A DNA stretch of 64,000 nucleotides from Bolinopsis microptera. Taxonomy: Eukaryota; Ctenophora; Tentaculata; Lobata; Bolinopsidae. The notes beneath the pieces are model-generated. The model worked only from the letters and a program-made list of their open reading frames with translations, ran no database searches and was not told the DNA's origin. The stretch is from the NCBI RefSeq assembly GCF_026151205.1, contig NC_087082.1:9742901-9806900 (forward strand). The letters run 5' to 3'. Positions 51,053 through 62,800 of the stretch are shown here, piece by piece; position 1 is the first letter of the stretch; each line of letters opens with the position of its first letter. The translations under genes and the position numbers were made by a program.

Positions 51053-54000
51053 TTATGATTCATGAGCTACTTCCAGTGCCATAGAAACAGTATTAATGAG
51101 CATAGAATTATCATCTGAACAAGCTGCAAACATCATCTCCTCCTCCTCCCCCTTACCCTGACCCGGTCTCCACTGCACTGTGTTAATGGTAAGGGTAGCA
51201 CACTGGTGTCTGGGCAGACTGCTCAGCAACTCTATCACGTCACCTCTCCTCTCCACTATACAAATATCCCCCGTTTCAAATCCTAATAGTATCAGACCAC
51301 GTGGTGATATATCCACCGCGGTTACTGAACTTTGGAACGTTCTCGAACACGCTTCCCTCCAGGATGCCTTACCCTCACTCTTATCTTCGTCCCATACTTT
51401 CAGTTTCTTATCTCTGGAGACGGTAGCGAAGGAGGAGGAGTCTCCGAACCAAGCACAACCCCAGATTATCCTGGAGTGAGCTTTAGAGGGGGAGGTGGCG
51501 AGGAGGGAGTGAGAGGGGATATCCCAAACTGCCCACTCACGGTCACGTGACACTGTCACCAGGTAACGGCTGTCTGGGGAGAACTTCATCCTGGACGGGT
51601 CATGTGGGTCAGTGTACCTACACTACCAAATTACCGGTACATTACCGAATTTATTTTGATATATCCACACTAGGAAACCCTACTTTGCAAGCTCAAAACT
51701 TCGGCTGATTATGTTGCGATTATTAGCAACAACAGAGATTTTAGAGCAATAAAAAATGTATCTTCAATCTGAGAAAGCGTCTGATAGATTACCTAGTAAC
51801 AGTAAGATTGTGATGTTGTAACTCTGCCAGCTTGGTCCAGGTGCCCGCTTCCCACAGGATCACAGCAGCGAACTGAAGCTGGGTAGCTCTGCAGGAGGAG
51901 GCCAGGACTCGTCCGTCCGGGGAGGCGGCGCATTGGTACACTTCGTAACCGTGTCCGTACAGCTTGTGTAACTCCGGCCACAGCGTGTTCTGGGGTTAGG
52001 GGGTTAGGGGACACTTGTAATAATGTTCATAGGTTTTAGTTTGTAAAGGAAATATTTGAGGTTAGGGGGTTGAGGAGACACTTGTAATACTGTTCATAAG
52101 TTTTAGTTTGAAAAGGAAATATTTGAGGTTAGGGGCTTGAGGAGACACTTGTAATACTGTTCATAAGTTTTAGTTTGAAAAGGAAATATTTGAGGTTAGG
52201 GGCTTGAGGGGACACTTGTAATACTGTTCATAAGTTTTAGTTTGAAAAGGAAATATTTGAGGTTAGGGGCTTGAGGAGACACTTGTAATACTGTTCATAA
52301 GTTTTAGTTTGAAAAGGAAATATTTGAGGTTAGGGGGTTAGGGGACACTTGTAATAATGTTCATAGGTTTTAGTTTGTAAAGGAAATATTTGAGGTTAGG
52401 GGGTTGAGGAGACACTTGTAATACTGTTCATAAGTTTTAGTTTGAAAAGGAAATATTTGAGGTTAGAGGCTTGAGGAGACACTTGTAATACTGTTCATAA
52501 GTTTTAGTTTGAAAAGGAAATATTTGAGGTTAGGGGCTTGAGGGGACACTTGTAATACTGTTCATAAGTTTTAGTTTTAAAAGGAAATATTTGAGGTTAG
52601 AGGCTTGAGGAGACACTTGTAATACTGTTCATAAGTTTTAGTTTGAAAAGGAAATATTTGAGGTTAGGGGCTTGAGGAGACACTTGTAATACTGTTCATA
52701 AGTTTTAGTTTGAAAAGGAAATATTTGAGGTTAGGGGTTTGAGGAGACACTTGTAATACTGTTCATAAGTTTTAGTTTGAAAAGGAAATATTCGAGGTTA
52801 GGATTATCATTGAGACAACTGAAACTCATCCTGTCCTCCTTTAGCTTGAACAAGGAATTCTTGATGGGTTGAGGAGAGAAACTGGTGTCTAGGTTGAGTT
52901 GAAAATGACACTATCTGGTTAGCTTGAGACACATTTACCGACATAGTTTCGTAAAGAATCATTTGAGTTAGCTGAGGACCACTTGTGACTGTTCATACAG
53001 CGTAGTATGAAAGAAATTTGGTTAAGGGCTTGAGGAACATGTTACTTTCATCAGGTTAGTTTAACGAAATTTATTTCGCCATAGTTTAGTATACTTTAAT
53101 ACTTTCATAAGTTATTCGAAGGAGGAGAGTTCCGAATGAAGGCTAGATACCTGTAATACTTTAAGGTTTAGGTTGGAAGGAAATTGAGAGGGGTCCCTAA
53201 GGCCACACTGGTATACACTGTTCCATAACGTGTTTGGAAAAGGAAACTTTCGGGAGGGTATGGGTCAGTAGACCAATTGATGGTACATTACATATATGTT
53301 TAAGTTCTCAGTTTGAAACCGTAAATTTAAGTAGCCTTGAGATGATCATGTTAGCTATTATTGCAAAAGATTTTAGGAAAAAAAATCGTATCTTCAGATT
53401 GAGAAGCGTCTGATAATTCTGTAAAGTTTGTATGATAGAAACTTGCAGTTGTGGTGCCGCGACCACTGTAAACGAGCAACAAGTGTAGCTTGAAGGAGGA
53501 ATTTGGCGTCTCGGGGAGCGGGCATTGTAAACTCGTAACGGTTATTAGTGAAACGGCACAGGTGTTTGGGTTAGGGGTTAGGGGACCTTTAAATGTTCAA
53601 GGTTTTAAGTTGTAAGAAATATTAGAGGTTTAGTTTGAGAACGGAATATTTAGTTAGGTGTTGGTAAACTTAGTTTCTGTTCAAATCTTAACTTTACGAA
53701 GGATCAAATTAGATTAGGGGTCTTGAACACTTAATATGTCATGGGTTTTAGGAGGAACTAAATTTTAGGTTTGGGTTGTAAGGAACATTGATTGGTCTGA
53801 GTGCCCTAAATAATTTTCAATCTGATAACAGTGAAATCAATTTTAACCTAATTCAAGAAAATTGAATCTTGTGCAAAGCGACATAATAACGAACAGACCT
53901 GCAACAAGACCTCCTCCAGAGGAGGTTCCACCAGAGTAGCAGGAGCGAAGGCTACCTGGTAGGGTATGTCGTAATCCTTGACATTAGCTGTACCAGTGTG

Positions 54001-57000
54001 CTCCACTGCACTCTTCATGTCCTCCGGGGTTATCGCTTTGTTTGACAGCCCTGAAGAGGGTAAAGTTGTTTAATAGTAGCCATTGATCTCTTTAATATTT
54101 GTTCTAAGTATAAAGGCAATAATGTAATAGAAATATTATAGCTTGGTATGGGGTAAAACTTAGTAGATTTTGCGAAGACGGATTCTAGCAGGCCAGTGTC
54201 CTTATTCTTGCCATCAGTACCCCTCACCATCCCTGACGACATGGTGACTAACTTTACACGGCTCACCCTCTCCCTCGACTTCCTCTTCCATCCCCTCATT
54301 AATCTACATTTAAAACGAAAGAAAAGCAAGATAATTAACTCCCTCTCCCTAACTCAGATATTATTAACTCAGATATCGTTCTAATCTTCGACCAGACTCA
54401 AAGAAACTATAAATTTAAGCCTTAATCTCAAAATAAGCGAACAATATTTTAAACAAATCCATAAAAACTGTAAGCATGCTTACCTAAAGCAGGAATGTGA
54501 GCCCCGATCACGCCCGGAACCGTGGGAACTATGTTACTACCCGTAATTGCGTTAACATTGGAGAAAAATGTAGAGGTAGCCTGAGGGTATAAACTATAAA
54601 ACTTGTCAATAAATCTCAGATCCCATTCAACAAGTTAAAAACAAATGCTTCTTAAAATAGAGAGGGCTTCGAAGTAAACCCACAATAAACTAATTTTGAT
54701 TTTGATCGTAAATTTTGATAATTTTCGAGATATACTATGCACCTCCCATGACAGATCTTATTTGTAAGCTGAATCAGAAAACTACCTGAAATACCCTGAG
54801 AACTTTCTCCTCGCTGCCACTAAAATAAGTGCTATCCGAAATGAAGCTAGCACAGCTGAGATCGTGTCCGTGAACCTGAGACCTGGCTACTTCATACCAG
54901 CCCTGTCCCTCCCACTCGCCACACACTCGTACACTCTGGTCAGTACTGGCACTGATAAGGTAGTTACCGCTGGGTGCCCAACTCAGGTCCTTGACAGGAC
55001 CGAAGTGTCCTCCAGGCATGGGGACCCCGACCCAGCCTCCCTCTGTGGTCCTCCAGGCTTGCAATGCTCCCTGAGAATAATGTTGCTTTGTAATGGACCT
55101 CCTGAGTTCTGATGTAAAAAGCAATGTAAATAAGAGATATTTCCTGCTTGTCTACAGCCGGCTAGAGCAGGGGTTACTTCGATAATACAAATCACTGTTT
55201 AGATTTAGCTTACGCTAGAAACACCCCCGCCGCAATCTGGTTGTTTATTTTGGAGAAGCTCAATCCGAGATTCAATCCTAACACACCATAATACTGGAAA
55301 TTGCTTTTTTAAAAAGGCTCCTAGGTCAACAACTTAAAACTGATATGATCAAGGGGTAGCGGGTTCAAGACCTATGTTTTATGTCTAAAATATAAGTGCA
55401 TCTTGAAGAATTGAACTTTGTATCACAAAATTGGCAAATTGTTACTAATATATAAAACTATATCCTAGGCCTCATGAGGGAATATACTACCTAAATACGT
55501 TCTTTTCACAGCCAGCTAGAGAAGGGGTTACTTCGTAAACACAAATACTGGGAATTCGTTCATTACACAACCGCCTCTACCGCCATCTGGTTTTAGTTAT
55601 TTTGCAAGAGTTTGCATATTGTTCGCATCAAGACCTTGGTGATCTTGAAAAAGTTCCAAAAACATGCTAAAGACCTAATGATTAATGATTTGACGCCGAA
55701 GTGATCGAAAGATAGCGGGTTCGATACCCACATGTGTTGCAATTTCTGTTTTCTTGATTTACTTTTTTAATAATTTCTTATCAGACAAACTCTAATAATA
55801 TACAACATATAAAATTGGTAAAGGCGCCAATCAACACTAAAATGAGTACCTGAAAGCCATGGGAGACAATGAGTGAGCAGTCTGCTGTGGGGAAAGCTCC
55901 GTATAGCCCTAAGTTGTTACCTCCAACCTCCCCCACATGCACACTCTCCGTCCACATTCCTTCGGTATCCTGGCAAATTAATAAACTCAGCGATTAACTC
56001 ATGGTTCAGCTTAGTGTTACAGGAGTGAAATAAAGGTCGGATAGATCAGTCTACGCGCTTATTCAGTGCGTTTCACACAAACCACGTGCAAATAAAAATA
56101 TCTGTACCTGTTGCCATACAATGAGAGTTTTGTCCATACTTGAAGATAACAACATTCCATTAGACATCCACCTCACAGACGTTACAAAGTTCTCGTGAGA
56201 AAGTAGAATATTATCCAATGTCAACCTGGGGAATGGGAAGTGGGGTTTGAAAGTTATGCCTGGCAAATTGTAAATTATTTCTAGATTGTTTTAACATTCT
56301 CAAAGTTTACTGATATTTATGACAGATAACAGTTGAATATCGTGGCTTATCAAATATCAATTATCATATCTTATCACAAGTTATCGGCATTTCATTCGAT
56401 GATTGATAAAATTGAATGGAATTGAATCGAAATGCGCGCGGCGCGAAAATCACGTTTTCGATGCCGAAACTCTAACTGGCTATCGACGGCGCATTCCATC
56501 AACAATAAAATAAAGACCCTTTCAGAACTTTCAAACTGTCGCTACGACGTGGAAACTTAAAAAACAAACTCACCTATACTTTCTATTTTGGATCTGAAAC
56601 AACTTCTCGTTGAGTTTGAATCCCTTAGCATCTAAGTCCTCCTGCACTAGCTCTATTTTCCACAGTCTGATATAGTGATCCTGACTGCCACTAGCTAGTA
56701 TACAACCCGTCTCTGTACTTCTGAAATCTAGCCCTCTCACCCAGTCTTCGTGACCTGATAGATATTATGTATCTTAGAAACTTAAGCTAGTTCGAAAATT
56801 TAAATAATTTAAAAAAATAGTTTTGTTGCCGTTTTTACACGAGATCAGATTCAAAGCTGATGAATGATTAAATAAGGATGAAAATATCTTGAAAAAAAAG
56901 TACAATACCCGTTAATTTAGTGAGAAGTATTGTTTCAGAGTCCGATATATGGTACAGTGATACAGAGGAATCATCTGTTCCCATAGCCAATATCACGGCG

Positions 57001-58313
57001 CCATTTACACGTGTAACTGATACAGAATGTGCAAACCCTTGCCTGGTAAACATTTGTATTGAGTGCAGAAAATAGCACTGGAAATTTCACTAACAAAACC
57101 AAAATATCGACTGTTAAATGAAAACATGCAGATTCAACATTGACGTTAAACTTTGATAATAATGTATGATACTGTATCCTTACCTTGGTAATGTGATGGA
57201 GGAGTGTTCGTTTATTTGGTTGGTTTTGCTGCAATGAACTTTAACAATAGAATCACCACCACTACTCACTATGTAAATCACATCTGGGGAGAAACTAATG
57301 TGGAATATTCAATATGATAGGATAGAAAACATCAAAATTAAACTTTAACTCGATTTGTTGGATGATTTTAAATAATCAAGATCTTAACTTGGTCACAAGC
57401 TATCAAAGTGAATATAACTCAAGATTTTGACCTTTCAATCAATAAATACTTTTTTTTTAACCTGTGAGCATATCATGAAGTGCTCGATAATAGCATAGCA
57501 GACCCTGGTCATTACTCTAGTAGCAGGGAGTAGTTGTACTAGAGTACATAGCACTTACCATAAATAAATAAATAAGTAAATTAAAGCACATACCATGACA
57601 CAAGATAGCAGAAAGGTACACGATAGAGTCGCCGTGTTTGCATATCTCGATAGTATCCACATTCTTCACATTCCACAAGTACACCCGACCATCTTCACAC
57701 CCGACCACTGCTATTTCTGCTGAGTCCTGAAGAGAAAACTGAAATCAGATTCTGTTCGAAATCTGTTTACCTCTATTATTGGATAACATTTATGATACCT
57801 AGTTTTTCTGGTAAAGAATCCACTCTGCGTGTATAAAAACATAATCATTGATAATGGGTACTACTGGAAATAAATAGATAAGCGCATACCAGTTTAACCC
57901 ATGCCACAGATTTAACAGTACTAGTAGTAGGAAGATACTGTGAAGTGGAGTAACGGTGTCCACTTCTAGTCAACACTACCACACACCTCCCACCCCCGTA
58001 CACTATAGAGTCAGTACCATTGTGTATATCTGCTGTGCCCGTACCTGAACACGTGGGTCAGTTAACACGTCAGTTGACACTTGATCATACACGTGCGTCG
58101 TGTATGTTAGTAGGGATTTGTCAGGGTAAGTGGGGAAAACATGGGATCTGTTAGCTCAACCCATTTTGATTGAAGCTCGAGCTGCTGTAAACACTAAACT
58201 TTGTAATTTCTGAACTTCAACAGTAAATGATTGTAGTGATAGTAGTACAAACCTCGGTTACAAGAGATGGATCTGTAATTACATCTAGTCTCAACTATCT
58301 CCCCACCAAGCAT
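51053..58313 (-). CDS. ELP2: Elongator complex protein 2
   Basis: Thirteen coding exons on the minus strand: 58313-58253, 58044-57890, 57726-57594, 57283-57184, 57042-56909, 56754-56574, 56225-56108, 55969-55850, 55070-54786, 54580-54484, 54050-53899, 51989-51793, 51590-51053. All are GT-AG and in frame; 756 residues (human 826). Two WD40 propellers are visible through blocks such as GHEDWVRGLDF, ASGSQDHYIRLWK, SHENFVTSVRW, ASTDQSVRVCG, VHGHDLSCASF, SGSEEKVLRVFQ, GLSNKAITPED, LYGHGYEV, LTVTRMKFSPDSRYL and VSRDKKLKVWD. ELP2 is the scaffold of the Elp1-Elp2-Elp3 subcomplex, which modifies wobble uridine of tRNAs. The stop is 332 bp from the TAF7 start codon. The intron before the penultimate exon is filled by a 62-bp repeat. 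Confidence 0.95.
51994..52810. repeat. 62-bp repeat abutting an ELP2 acceptor site
   Basis: About 13 well-conserved copies of a unit with GGTTAGGGG, GACACTTGTAATACTG, TTCATAAGTTTTAG and AAAGGAAATATTTGAG. On the sense strand the unit's CCCCTAACCCC leads straight into the real acceptor AG (51991-51990). Confidence 0.95.
52811..53880. repeat. Heavily decayed copy of the 62-bp array and neighbouring ELP2 exon region
   Basis: The sequence continues as indel-ridden copies of the 62-bp unit to about 53250. About 53260-53560 is a degraded duplicate of 51600-51990 (for example GTATCTTCA-GATTGAGAAGCGTCTGAT, with an exon remnant out of frame), followed by more decayed 62-bp units. Differences are mostly single-base gaps. 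This fits an old tandem duplication or uncorrected long-read assembly error. Confidence 0.75.
55141..55440 (+). repeat. SINE-like dispersed repeat, copy 1
   Basis: Shares with 55505-55780 the order CAGC(C)-GCTAGAG-AGGGGTTACTTCG, CCGCC-TCTGGTT and a terminal RNA polymerase III box B-like segment (TAGCGGGTTCAAGACC here). It lies in an ELP2 intron. The tRNA-like part is degenerate. Confidence 0.6.
55505..55780 (+). repeat. SINE-like dispersed repeat, copy 2
   Basis: A second copy, same orientation, with box B-like TAGCGGGTTCGATACCCA near 55713. Identity to copy 1 is roughly 65-70%, so the family is old. Confidence 0.6.
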
Positions 58314-58788
58314 CACCTCAGCAACTATATTTATTTTCAGTTATTGAACATAATATAATCTAATAAGCAACTACAAAGTTAATGTAAAATAATGGGTTTT
58401 ATGATATATTATTACGCTCACAACAAAATAAACTTAACGGGTTGTTCCACAGTTTAAAGCTGCGGAGGTAAAATTACATATTTCTCTTCAAAACCTAACA
58501 ATGGTCCGTTCACTTGATTTAAGATTGTATTTATAAAAGCATTCAAACACAATGTGTAGGAAATAAATTACCTAGAAATCATGTAGCAAATAAATTATCT
58601 ATAAATTGGTAAGTACGTCGACTGTACAATGTACATTCTACAGACGATTAATAAGTTAAGTCCTAATCCAAAAAGACTCTCAATCCTTTGACCAAAACAT
58701 AAAAAAACTAAAATTGGAAAAAAAATTCTTGCTCAAATCATATCTTTAAGGGTCATCAAATGATTAACAGTATCATAACATTTAAACT

Positions 58789-59379
58789 TTATCCTTCAGG
58801 AACCATTTTAGTCTGTTCAAATATTGATGCAGTCTGATCAGATTCAGTCTGATCAGATTCAGTCTGATCATTGAGTCTGAAATAAGGAGGCTGAGTCTTC
58901 CTCAAATCTTGTATCCTAGACCAAGGCCACAGTAACCACGTAACCTTCCCCACAATCATCTTCTCGTGTAACTGCCCGTACTCATTACTGTCCCTGCCTG
59001 CAGTGTCCCTGTTATCCGCCTCCACCCACACATACCCGGGTTTTATCAGCACTGGACTTCCACCACTCTTCATTAACTTACTCGGTACGATAGTCTGTCC
59101 AGAAGTAGCTGCAACACGCTTCATTGCTAGTCTGTTACCGTGTTTAGGTGACCTGAACACCACAATGTCACCCACCAGCGGTGTGAAGGAGAACTTGCTC
59201 AGCCAGACACGCTCCCGGAGTAGGGTACGTGTTGGACCAGGGTTCAGGGTGGGGGACATGGACCGGCCCCGGACAGTGTGGACGTAGCCCACGTTATCGT
59301 AGAATAAAACGGAGAGAACTCCTCCTCCCACAAACCATTTGGACATTTGCCATATCTTGTTAACTCTTGTTTGCCACAT
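58789..59379 (-). CDS. IMMP2L: Mitochondrial inner membrane protease subunit 2 (signal peptidase I family)
   Basis: A single-exon ORF of 196 residues. The N-terminal hydrophobic anchor is WFVGGGVLSVLFYDNVGYV. The catalytic serine is in GRSMSPTLNP (Ser40) and the general-base lysine in RLAMKRVAA (Lys87), followed by the conserved PGYVWVEADN and DSNEYGQL boxes and GKVTWLLWPW. This matches the Imp2 type of the S26 family, which in the intermembrane space removes sorting signals from imported proteins. The C-terminus carries a short species-specific tail with a repeated SDQTE unit (three copies), probably a local DNA repeat. It is 520 bp downstream of RIOK3 and 476 bp upstream of ELP2, same strand. 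Confidence 0.93.
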   Translation of the reverse strand: MWQTRVNKIWQMSKWFVGGGVLSVLFYDNVGYVHTVRGRSMSPTLNPGPTRTLLRERVWLSKFSFTPLVGDIVVFRSPKHGNRLAMKRVAATSGQTIVPSKLMKSGGSPVLIKPGYVWVEADNRDTAGRDSNEYGQLHEKMIVGKVTWLLWPWSRIQDLRKTQPPYFRLNDQTESDQTESDQTASIFEQTKMVPEG

Positions 59380-59898
59380 GTTGGCTGGTGTTACATTCCT
59401 TTCTTATCTGTTAGTAGTGTTGTGACATTCCAAGGGGAGAGCTGTTTGTAAAAGCACTGTTAAAGATTATCATCATTATCGTTTTAACAGCCAGTGAATT
59501 TCTAAAAATATTTTCACTTGGCGAATTGTAGTCAATGATAACGAAGAGTTTGGATTTCTATGGAAAGCAGTTAAAGAAATTAATTCACTAACTTTCACAA
59601 TAAAAACATTTTTACAATAAATGAGTACATACCTAAAAATGTTTTGAAAGGTCAAAATGTCAACCAAGAGGATCAGAATTAAATAAATCAGACTAAAGTA
59701 AATAAATCAGATTCTCCTAAGTCCTACTATTAGCATTTTTTAGGAACTGTTAATAAACTAAATAGTCTCCCAATAGCTAATGTTACAATTACAACTCACA
59801 GCACTTGTGAACTAAGTATTTCTAAACTAACACATTTCCCCAACTCCAATAAAACCATTCACAAAGTCCTACTCAACAGAAAGTTCCCCCAGTAATCC

Positions 59899-62800
59899 TT
59901 ACTCCTGTCCTGTACTGCTACAAGGTTCTGCATTACCTTGTAAACTCTCCTCCCCCCTGTCTCCTTCCTGCTGACTTTCTTCTCCCCTAGCCTCCTCTTC
60001 TTCTTCCTCCTCTTCTTCGCTATCACTATCAGATAAAAGGATTGTCTCTTGAAAAGATGTCTCAAAAGCGTAGTCAGTAGCTGTTGAACCATGCTTGAAG
60101 TCTTTTATTTCTTTTCGTTGTAAGTGCTCTATCTGTGGAAATTTGCAAAGCTGTTATACAATTGTTTTCATAGTTTTAAGGAAACGATCTGATTGACATT
60201 ATAGCTTCAGCTAGTGATATCCTACACAACTCATAGCTAGTCAAGTTCTGAATGAACAGAGATGAAACTAAGATTAGAGCAGTAACAAGAGACAACATAA
60301 ATAAGACTTACCCTAGCCACAAAAGTAGCTTCATCTGTGTACTCTACTTCCAATCCTGTCACGTGACAAAACATTTTCCTAGGATCTGCGACATTCTTCA
60401 ACCCCCGAGAGTGGAAATATTTGTACATATTCGTACAATCTCTGAAAATTGAAATATTTGTGTAGTACACAGGATTTCTGATTTTATGTTTGTATAACAT
60501 TCATACAATTTCTGGCAGTTAAATATCAGGTTAATGTGATGTTTGTAATTTGGAAGTGTTACACTGAAAATAATTATATCAAAGTATGTTCGTGCAGTGT
60601 GTCCATCAATATTATAAGTGCAAGTAATACTATCATAATACTGATTAAAATTAGCATATAATTATCATATATTAGCATATTATATGTTGCTAGATTCTCA
60701 CAAAACTTAAAATGCTTAAAATTAATATCATTTCAGACACAGCTAAATAGGTAGTCACGCTCGTCAGGGGATCTAAACCCTTTTCTCTACACTTCAGGCC
60801 ACTACACTACTGAGTTAGTTTATTACAAATACAATGTAATAATTAGTATTTGTGCGCAGTGTACTGTTATTATATGGGACTTGTTTTTGAAACCAAACAA
60901 ATAAAAAGCTCGAAAATACGAAAAGATCTGTCATCACGTGAACCACTCATCGTAACTGTTAAAAACCAACTCTGGAAATAGAGAAATAAGGCAACCTCAC
61001 CCCCAATATAACTACCTAGACATATTAACTACCTGTATAGATAAGTAAGAGCTGAGGGATGGTCAGTAAGGACTGCTTGTGATAGGTCTATAAAGTGCAA
61101 AACTCCGTTAGACCAAAGTAAGTTATATTCGCTAAGATCAGCGTGTACTAGCTTACTTTTACTGTGCATTGCCTGAAACATTAATTAATTAATTAAGTAT
61201 CATTAATATTATCAACTCACTAAGAAGTGTTATTTGTAGTGTCTTGTCAGATAAGACTTGCTCATTAAAAAACATAGCTTTTAGAAAAATAAAATAAATC
61301 AAAAATAAAAAATGAAGTCAAATGTGATAAATCATAACGAATTAAGTTTTGTTCAGGACGTTATAGAAGGAATTGATTTAATGTAGTCCGAGGATTCCTA
61401 ACTCTCCTTGCGTCCAAATATGGTCTTTCTCTTCTCTCATAAATGAATTTTAATACATAGTTGGACAGCAAATTATCAAAAGGAAATAAATAATGAAGGA
61501 AAGTTTTGTCACTTACAATGAGTTTCATTACACGGTGAAATTTTTAAAATTATAAAAATAGCGTTGATTTGGTTAGATTAGAGTGACAAGAATTTAATTT
61601 ACTACTCAGTATATTGCTGACCATCATGCCGGATAGCAGTTGCTGATAGGCGGATTTTAACTGGTCGGATGAGAAGGCAGCATCGTGGAGGGTCGGGGCC
61701 GGAACACCGTTAGATCCTGATTAAAAACCTATTTATACTTTTTATTTGGCAAGTTTAAAACTGTCCTAACAAAAAAAATCTACCCCAAGGGTTATGAGTT
61801 GCACCGAAATCAGGCACCATCACCCTTACCAATAAAGCTGAGAAGTAGCAACTGTTTTCTGTGAGCCACCACTTCAGGCACCCTTACCAATAAAGCTGAG
61901 AAGTAGCAACTGTTTTCTGTGAGCCACCACTTCAGGCACCCTTACCAATAAAGCTGAGAAGTAGCAACTGTTTTCTGTGAGCCACCACTTCAGGCACCCT
62001 TACCAATAAAGCTGAGAAGTAGCAACTGTTTTCTGTGAGCCACCACTTCAGGCACCCTTACCAATAAAGCTGAGAAGTAGCAACTGTTTTCTGTGAGCCA
62101 CCACTTCAGGCACCCTTACCAATAAAGCTGAGAAGTAGCAACTGTTTTCTGTGAGCCACCACTTCAGGCACCCTTACCAATAAAGCTGAGAAGTAGCAAC
62201 TGTTTTCTGTGAGCCACCACTTCTGGACACAATATCCCCGCTCTCCTCAACCTGTTCAGATTGTTAACTTCCTTCATAGCCCATACCTCTATTAGTTTCT
62301 TTGTTCTGTTGTTAACCACTTTAGTGTACCTTAATAATATGTACTGTTTAAATTATCTTAGAAATATTGCTTTTGACAGAGCAAATTGACGCAAGCTTTG
62401 TGATTCTGTTTTTTAGAGAAAGATAAGATATCAGCGTTTACACTATCTGTTATTTAGAACTTTATAATAAGTGTACCTGTCATCCAAGTACTCTCTCCTC
62501 CTCCGGAACTCGTTTAAACTGGTCTTGTGGATCTTGAATACACACTCAGCTGGTACGGGTATTGACTCGTTACCCAGCCCTGGCAGCCTGAAACAGACTG
62601 GATTAGTTGTGGATCAATACAAATAATTGGATGTGATAAGCTGAACATGTTGAAGGCTATGCATACTGAAACTGTGTGATGATCTCATTTTTGCTTCAGG
62701 AGAGTAAACGAAAGACTCGATAAAATTTATCAATGATCTAATTGATGATTTAAAAGGGAATTTTAAATCCTAAGAGTAAGAGCAAATAGTTGACCGTTGA

